Source: Diplosphaera chodatii
Lineage: Eukaryota; Chlorophyta; Trebouxiophyceae; Prasiolales; Stichococcaceae
Direction of reading: 5' to 3'
DNA: 64,000 bases
Assembly (NCBI GenBank): GCA_032358165.1
Contig: JAALGY010000010.1
Coordinates: 124,001 to 188,000, forward strand
Position 1 is the stretch's first letter; each line of letters opens with the position of its first letter. The notes beneath the pieces are model-generated. The model did not search any database, was not told the DNA's origin, and saw nothing but the letters and a program-made list of their open reading frames with translations. Positions 56,635-64,000 of the stretch are shown here, one piece after another. Made by a program: the position numbers and the translations under genes.

Positions 56635-59600
56635 TCAAGCAGCGCAGCCGTACTCAACTGCTTTAAGCCTGGGCCGGCGGATCCCCCGCCGCATCCGGCT
56701 GATGGCTGCGCAGCACGCCGCGGGTGCCACCCTGATGCCGCACGCGCGCCCCCCCTGCAGGGTGTGTGGTGCATCGTGACAATGCGGCTGAGGGGTCATC
56801 TCACCTCTACTCACTGTTCATGCACGTCGCTGATGCCCACTTGGCAGCATCAGATAGAGCATGACGTATGGCTGCAGCTACCATGTGGTCAATGAACCGG
56901 CACGGAGGTGTAGAAAGCTTGTTGGCGATTGGCACAATCCCATGACGGCACTTCGCGTGCAGCTCCCACCAAGACTGCCAATGATGGGGCGATCCTAAGG
57001 GGGCAATGTTGCCCTGCAAGGAGGCAAGGGCTGTGATTGCCGAGTGGGGCAAGGGGTGGGGCTGCCTACCGGGGGCGCTGATGATGGGGGCGTCTGAAGC
57101 CGCGACGCTGCCCTGCGAGGAGCCGCTGCCCATGCGCTGCACCATGCCCCAGGCCGAGGGCAGCCGCCAGCCGCCGGCGCCGCCGCCGCCGGCGCCGGAC
57201 CCCACCCGGAACTGCGGCAGCCGTGCCGCCGACAGCCGCGTCGCCACCGCCTGCAGCATAGCTCACAAGCTGGTGGATGGCGGAATCGAACTGGGCGTTC
57301 AGGCAGTGCCCCGCAGTGCTGGCTGCGCATGAGCGCACAGCGTGCACGAGGGCGGGCAAGCATCCACATCATGCAACAATTCATGAGCGCCCTGCTGACA
57401 CAAGCAACCCCTACAGGAGTCACTCATCGAGCTTTCTGATGCCGTTTGATGTCCTCATGCACACCTGGTAAGCCCGCCGGACACGCCGCCGCGCGAGCAC
57501 TGCTGTCGCGAGCCCGATAACGACCAGGCCGCCGAGAATGATGCCCAGGATGGCGGGCCAGGCCAGTGCGAGGCGGTTGCCGCTGCGGGGGCTGCTGAGG
57601 GTGCGCTGCGCGCCGTGGCCGTCCCCCTCCGCGTCCACATTCAGCGCCTGCAGCAGGGCATTTCAATCTGAATATTATACCCTAGAGAGCAATGAGGGTG
57701 CGCTGCACGCCATGCCCGTCCCCCTCCGCATCCACATTCAGCGCCTGCGACAGGCAGCCAGACCTTGGCCACATGCAGCTAAGACACCAGGTCTTGGGCC
57801 ATGGCCAATCGGCCATCCCTCTGTGCATTCATCGCCATTGCCTGCGGCAGCATCTGCCGGCTGGCTAGTCCCCGGCGGCGACACAGCCAAACTATTGGGG
57901 AGTTGCGCAGGCGGGCAGGATGGTCCCCACCTTGGTGGTCCGCCCAAAGAATTTGTCGGGGTCGTCCACCAGCATCTTGATGGGCTCGTCTGCCGAGATG
58001 GACTTGACGTTGAAGGCGGTGCGCACGTCGTCGTCAGACGCCCCAGGGGGCACGTCAACGGGCAGCGAGGCTGAGACGTTCACATACAGCACCCGCCGCG
58101 ACACCTGGAGAGCAGAGGCATACGGGCACTGTCAACCACAGTGAACATCAAGTAGTCCCCTACCAACGTGCGATGCTCGCAACCTGCCACAATATGCTAC
58201 GGCCGGCTTACACATGGCAGCCCTTAATGAGAGCTCACCTGCTCGATGCCAGTCACGTGCACATCCCCCAGGCTGATGTTGAAGGCCGATGCTGTGTCGG
58301 ACCTGCAGACGCACACAGCTCGCAGCTCAGCAGGCAAGATAGGACTGTTTTTGGCTTGGCAACCCGAACCGGCCTGCACAGGAGCAGGTTGTGCATGAAG
58401 CCGCAGGCTTGGCTACCTGACGAGCGTGTCGAGCACGACCTCCGAGCTGGCGTTGACGCCCACGCGCTGCGCGATCTCGTTCAGCGCCGTGCCGTTCAGG
58501 AGCACGCCAAAGCTGACGATGACGGCGTAGCGGGATGACAGGTCCAGCCCCTCCCCCACCTGCAAGTGCAATTGGCAGTCTGTTGCACAGCCATGTAACA
58601 GATGAAGGCAGGCGCATGACCAGGCATGCACTGGTGTGCACCACTGCCAGCATCATCATTCATTGTTTGACAGAGGGTGTGGAGGCATCCCTCAAACATA
58701 GAATTGGCAGCCAAGCGTGTCTACGGTACCCGAAAGGGTTTTCAGGGCAATGGCATAATATTGCAACAGGGTGAAGCATGGGCTCACCGGGGTGTTGCAG
58801 CTGACAGAACCGTCCGCGAGCGTGGTGTAGTTGGCGGGGCACATGAGGCACAGCTGCCCGCCCTGCACCGGCCCGAAGGTGCCTGTAGCAGCAGCAAGGC
58901 TACGTTACACGGCCTCGATCCTTGTGGCACTTCGCCTACTGGAGCAGTTGAAGGCGGAGCAGAAATCTGATCATCTAGGTATGACCGCTGGTACCATGCC
59001 AGTCCTGACCATTACTGCGCTTACCCCTTCCAGCTGTCAGCCAAATGAGCACAAATGTGAGGTCACATACTGACAGTACCTCTGAAAGATGTGACAGTCC
59101 CACCTGTGACGCAGTGTCGGCAGTGTGTGGAGCCCCAGCTGCTGGCGTAGGTGCCCGCAGGGCAGGGCGGGCAGGCGGGCGAGAAGGCGGCCGGCGAGTA
59201 GCTGCCCGGCGCGCACATGGTGCAGTAGCTGGCGTTGGCGTCGGTGGACGCCCAGCCGCCGACGCACGCGCCGCACTGCTGCTGCCGCGCCGGCGGCATC
59301 GGCCACCCTGCAGCAGGTGTTGAGGCTCAGCTTAACGAGTGAGGATGGTGCGCAAGATGGTTGGACGCCAGGCAGGTCGCATTGCTGCAAAAGCACCCTA
59401 AACCCTAAACGCGTGGCGTTCTGCTGACGTTGCATAAGCAGCCAGCACGACCAGCAGCTGCCGATACCACATACGAGTAGGGTAACCCTCGTACAAGGCT
59501 GAAACTGCAACACGCTGTTGAAGGGTGGCCCCTGGTGCATGGCGGTGCTGTGCTGTAGCGCATGGTGGCAGCGACAGGAGGGGATGAGGCATTGGGGCCT

Positions 59601-62600
59601 TCAGCGTGAGGCTAGATGACGGCCGCAGCATTTGCAAGCCCTGATGTACGTGACTGCAAGGACTGGTACTGTCCAGCTGCATGCTGGTCACCTGTGGGCA
59701 GCGGCGCCAGCAGCGCTGAGGCCGCTGCCGACGCCTCCTGGGAGTCGCCCGCAGTGGCTGCCGCGGCCGGCGAGATGCCGCCGCCCGCATTGTCTGCACC
59801 TGCGTCACTGCTGCCGCTGCCGCTGACAGAGACGCCCTTGTCGACCCGCGACAGGGAGGCCTGCACAGGAGAAGTGTCACACAACTGTGGCACAGCAGTT
59901 CTCGGGCATGCATTGCGTCTGTTGGCCCTCGCACCCGATGAACCTGCCCCACCAAGTGTCCACATGGGGTGGTCTGGTCCTCTGCAAGGACCTGCTGTCC
60001 TGACTGAGATAAGGACCATGCACACCTTCGTCATGTTGCTGAGGATGGCCGACAGCGGGGAGTCTGCGATCGCCTCCTCCACTGCCGCCTGCGCTGGTGA
60101 CAGGCCTCTGGGCAGCGCCTTTGCCGCCGCAGAGGCCGCCGCCGCGTCGTCGCTCGCGCCCTCGCCCGGCAGGTCCCGGGTGACGGACACATAGTACCGC
60201 AGCGAGGACACGCCGTCCTCAGCGACGATGACGATCGGCACCTGCAGGCAGCACCAACCAAATACTCCCGCACCACCAGCATGGCAGGGCCTTGCCACCC
60301 TTAACAGCCCAGGTGTGGCCAACAGCGAGATGGTCGCCAGGACATCATGGCAGACCCGGTGACAAACGAGCTCAGTGGAGGTGGAGGGACAAGCCTGGAG
60401 GGCCACGCCGGGCTCGAGCCCCACGATGAAGGCCGCCGGCAGGAAGTCCGGGTTGGACCGCACCTGCAGCCAGTCGCACGCTGCTGTGCATCTGTGTTGC
60501 ACTGACCGACAGCAGCAGCAGCAGCACCAGCCACGACTTGACATACACCAGCACAGGCTAAGCCCAGTGAACGTGTTGCAGTGGTGCAGTGAGCACCCCG
60601 CAAGATAGCATGGCCAGCAGCGCACAGCGCTGCTTGCGGGAGCATCTCGTTGGTGCACACCGCTTCACATGCCCAGGTCTCCCTTACAGACCAAGCTGAC
60701 ACCACAGTCCCATTGTTTACAGGCGCACCTGCATGGCGCTGGTGGTGTCGGTGATGCGGTCGGCGCCCAGATTGCCGCCCTGGCTCAGCACCTGCCCGTT
60801 CACCTCCACCCGCACCCCCTGCAGCGCCAGCCACATATGCGGCCTTGACGCTTGTCGTGTTGTCACCTAGGCTGTCATGCCCTCTGCCATGCCAGTGAAC
60901 ATACACGACAGCTGCGCCCAGGCGCAGTCAGGCTCAGGCCAATGCTCGTGATGCACCAACCGGCGTTGCGGAATCAGGTTGTGTCGTCCATTTGGCCAAA
61001 TTAGCTGGCATCACACCTGGATGTTGGGGAAGCGCAGCCCCGGGTGCAGGCTCAGGTAGTCGGTGCCGGAGGTGACGTTCAGGGAGGCGATCTGGTTCGC
61101 TCGGCAGGGGGCGTAATCAGGCCGCTGCCCCTGGCTAGCCTTGGCCGCCTCCGGCGCCGGCGCCGATGCAGCGGCCACCGCCGCCGCCACCGCGGCGGAC
61201 GCTGCGGACCCCGGACTCTGGGCAGCAGGCGATTGCGCCGGGCCACACACTGGCAGCGAGACGCCTGCTGCTGTGGTGGCGTTGAGCGACTGCAGCTGGC
61301 AGTGCGTGGGGTCCGCCAGCCGCACCACGGCCAGCGAGTATCGCACCTGCAGAACGGGGTTGGTGGGTCAAAGGGTTTCACAGTTGCTGGTTCTGCATGG
61401 CTGTCAGGTAGCACCACACGCTTCAGTCAGGAGCTCCTGTGAGCGCCCCTAAGGCGTGGCCAGCAGATCGAGCCTGGCGATAATACGCTCTCTTGCCAGA
61501 GTGATACTTGCCACTTGCCACAGAATGGTGCGCTCGCACAAGGGAGCTGAGGATGTGCAAAACAACAGAGTCGGAAGCGCACTGTCGTGTTGCCGGGGTT
61601 GCGCAGGGCCTTCTGCTCCTCCCCATAGCTATCTGCCGCTGTGCCCTGCACCGCCGAAACGATACCTACTTCTGCTGTGTCATGGACACCGCTACAGTAG
61701 GAAACACGCACCAAGGTGGGTGCCAGCGACGCACTTGGGAGGGCCATCAGACAGCAAGCCATGCATGTTGTGATGTGAGGCCCGACAACATGGACGGACT
61801 GATGTACCTGGGTGCTGAGGGCGGCGGGCGACGTGATGAAGACATCAAAGTCGTTTTGCCCCAGCGCAAAGGGCAGCAGGTAGGCGCGCTGGCCCTCGCC
61901 GCATTCCCCTGCCCTGGTCCCCAGCAGCCCCTTCAACCGCCTATGTTAGGACGAGCAGTGCTATGAGGCAGGTCCTGCTGCATGTGCAATCGGGGGCCGC
62001 AAGCACGGTGACTTGCAGCGAAGGACGACCCATTGTGACACGAGTGCGGCTAAAGCCTGAGGTTTTGAATGCTGCAGCAATACCACATGCTCGGGGTTCA
62101 GACTGTGCAGGACACGACTTGAGACCATTGAACAGCATGTATGGCACAGCGCAGCACGACGTGGTAGTGTCCACTGCTGAACCGAGCAGACTGCATCTGC
62201 ACCAGGGTCCAGGGCTTACCTGCCGGGCGCGAGGCTGGAAAAGGTGGTCGCCGCCGCGGGCGTGTCGAACGGCTGCAGCACATCGTTGGTGCCATCGAAC
62301 ACTGTCACCCGTGCGCCGGGGCGCGCCGACTCGACGCACAGCGTCGCATTGGCGACATCCTGCAGCAGGGGATCCGACTGTTTCTCCACGCCATTTCTCG
62401 AACATCCAATATAAGGGCTGTCTGAGTGCTGCTCTATGGAAGCACGTCCTACTGCATAAAGAGCGCCATTGACGACCCACAGCATTGACCAGGTCGAGCA
62501 CTCGTCGGAGCGAGCCTGCTGTCCACTGACCGCACCTCGCGGACCATCGCGCCGTACACGGTGGTGTTGGGCTCGAACTGCGTCGACAGCTCGATGGCCC

Positions 62601-64000
62601 GGCCGCCGGCCGCCAGCAGGTGCAGGTCGCTGATCTGCGCGGGCGTGCCAGCCGTGAGGTTGACCAGGCTGACGCTGCTGCCGTCCGCCGCCGCCCCCGG
62701 CGCCGTCTTCAGGTATGTCCCGGGCGGGCAGGTGCCCTGGCGCACGCCGAAAATGTGCACCGCCGGCTGGAAGCATAAAGGTGGTCGATATTTAGTAGGA
62801 AGACATCTACTGAATGACCGGGGCAGCTCACTTCAACCGTTAAGAGGTGCACGTGCTTTCACACATCCTCCCTTCAACAGTTGGCACCGCATGCTTGCGA
62901 TGCGCCACCTGATTGCTGTGGTCGATGACGGCGGCGTTCCAGGCCGCCTCCAACGTTACGCTGAGGCGATACACCGCTTCCATTGGCACCTGTCGGGCAG
63001 TCATGGGCCCCTGATTTGTAGATGGTGCGGCAGAATGGCAGCGCAAATAGCATGCCACATTGAGCAACCCTTTGGTCTGGATCCTGCTGAGATTTGCAGC
63101 CTGTTCATCTGCGGATGTGGCTCTCGGACTGCACAAACTATGCAGTCCAAGCTGCATAATCTGACATGCCGGCGCGATACGTAGTACGCAGCAATGCGGT
63201 GCTGTGCTTTTGAGGCAGTGCATTTGTCCCGGACTCTGGTGAGCCAGGAGGTCGTGAAGCAACTGCTGCTCACCTGTGACCATTCGACCAGGACTGCAAG
63301 GTCGACACCGCCGCCCTTGACCGGGTCCCACCGCAGCACGCCGGCCAGGCTGCCGTTGACGGACGGCAGGAAGGGCGCTGCCAGCGGCGTCTGAGGATCC
63401 AGCCGGTACCTGGCCGCCGCCGGGACGGGGATGCGGCTGCCGGTGACGTTGACCGGCACGGCCACATCTTCGCCTGGATACACCACCTGTGCAGGCAAGC
63501 ACATATATCAGCCCATATATCAGCCCATATATCAGTACTCAGGCACCCATGTGGCTATTGCCACTCCTACACGGAGTCGAGAGTGGCTCGGAGTGCAGGC
63601 AGCATTCAGCATGCAGCCTGCGGGCAGGTCTCATCTCATCAGATGCCCACCTTGTTGTAGCCGGCCTTAAAGGTGACGGTGAAATCGGACTGCGGAGCTG
63701 ATGACACGATGGTGGCGGCCCGGGCAAAGTCGGTGTCTGCGTTGCTGGCGGCCGTGATGCTCACCAGCAGCGCGCGGTCCGCCCAGCTCTGGCCCTGTAG
63801 CGGCAGCAGTACACCCCTGTCAGCTCCCCCACTCAACAACATGGCTGTGCCCCTCTCGTGCCGCCTGCACCCCACTTTAGTAGAGCAGGTGATGCCCTGC
63901 AGCAGCACTGCAGAGCCTGCACGCTGCCCTGCAGCGGACTTGTCAACTCGGGAGCGCAACGTCAGGGGTACAAATTCACACGCAGGCAGCCAACTCCGCT
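56635..64000 (-). CDS. Large type I surface protein with cysteine-rich and cadherin-like domains (5' truncated)
   Basis: Many exons of one long extracellular protein, entering the window at 64000. From the N-terminal side: beta-sandwich-like repeats (SWADRALLVSITAASNADTD, VVYPGEDVAVPVNVTGSRIP, VPMEAVYRLSVTLEAAWN, TPAQISDLHLLAAGGRAIEL, ANATLCVESARPGARVTVFD); a cadherin-like strand set (VPIVIVAEDGVSSLRYYVSV); a Ser/Gly-rich linker; a cysteine-rich block like GCC2/GCC3 or ephrin-receptor repeats (CGACVGGWASTDANASYCTM, CPPCPAGTYASSWGSTHCRH); then VNVSASLPVDVPPGASDDD; one transmembrane helix (LAWPAILGIILGGLVVIGLA) followed by RRRVRR; and a cytoplasmic tail. I propose a final exon with MRRGIRRPRLKAVEY and a stop at 56635-56637, but another end near 56807 is possible. 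The orientation of the helix with basic residues after it fits type I topology. Ligand and role unknown; adhesion or cell-wall contact is only a guess. Confidence 0.65.
57596..57757 (-). repeat. 65-bp direct repeat containing an exon start of the surface-protein gene
   Basis: Copies at 57596-57660 and 57693-57757 differ at only a few positions. Both have a cag acceptor and encode ALNVDAEGDGHG followed by QRTL. The copy at 57596 is continuous with the transmembrane exon. Confidence 0.88.
59395..59412. repeat. Interstitial telomere-like motif
   Basis: Two units of CCCTAAA (CCCTAAACCCTAAAC), the plant/Chlorella-type telomere repeat, inside an intron. A single weaker relative is at about 3015-3030. 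Confidence 0.75.
63502..63535. repeat. 12-bp tandem repeat, about 2.8 units
   Basis: CATATATCAGCC twice followed by CATATATCAG, without mismatches, in an intron of the surface-protein gene. Confidence 0.93.

Overview
The window is nuclear DNA of a green alga (Chlorophyta, possibly a trebouxiophyte; the class is an inference). Support: GC-rich genes made of many short exons with GT..AG introns, TGTAA-type poly(A) signals, CCCTAAA-type telomere-like motifs, and proteins with plant/algal relatives (MED8, a CDCA7-type zinc-finger protein, a SMARCAL1-like translocase, eEF1A, PDI). Most genes can only be read by joining exons by eye, so ends are firm where a stop or start codon is clear and exon borders are approximate elsewhere. 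I found no tRNA, rRNA or CRISPR.

Layout. 1-1616 (+): 3' end of an unrecognised basic, probably nucleolar protein. 1951-8703 (-): SMARCAL1/ZRANB3-type annealing helicase with long polyglutamine tracts. 9282-12466 (-): aquaporin with micro-exons and a probable long C-terminal tail. 13237-17246 (-): ER protein disulfide isomerase. 17917-21300 (-): translation factor eEF1A. 21908-27905 (-): two tandem paralogues of an unrecognised multi-pass membrane protein. 29104-31530 (-): GH18 chitinase-like gene with an apparent one-base frameshift. 32700-36352 and 37146-41416 (+): tandem pair of F-box/leucine-rich-repeat genes whose upstream DNA is also duplicated. 42299-43101 (+): small secreted cysteine-rich protein.

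43445-46487 is a complete, apparently very young LTR retrotransposon: two 195-bp LTRs that look identical, a 5-bp target-site duplication (AGTAC), a small basic ORF, and one long ORF with Gag, a retropepsin and a C-terminal chromodomain, but no reverse transcriptase, RNase H or integrase. This compact Gag-protease-chromodomain element is the most novel thing in the window.

47318-47463 is a broken FG-GAP repeat next to two neat hairpins. 47721-49691 (-) is Mediator subunit MED8, head to head with a CDCA7-type 4CXXC_R1 zinc-finger gene (50512-52706, +). 53190-55964 (-) is an RRM-zinc knuckle-RRM protein with tandemly duplicated exon pieces in its introns. 56635-64000 (-) is the 3' part of a large type I surface protein.

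Two themes cut across genes. First, introns repeatedly interrupt key motifs (aquaporin NPA box, both PDI active sites, the CCHC knuckle, the eEF1A start codon), sometimes leaving exons of 16-23 nt. Second, short local tandem duplications of exon-boundary DNA recur. The genes are ordinary housekeeping and accessory genes and do not form an operon-like functional unit.
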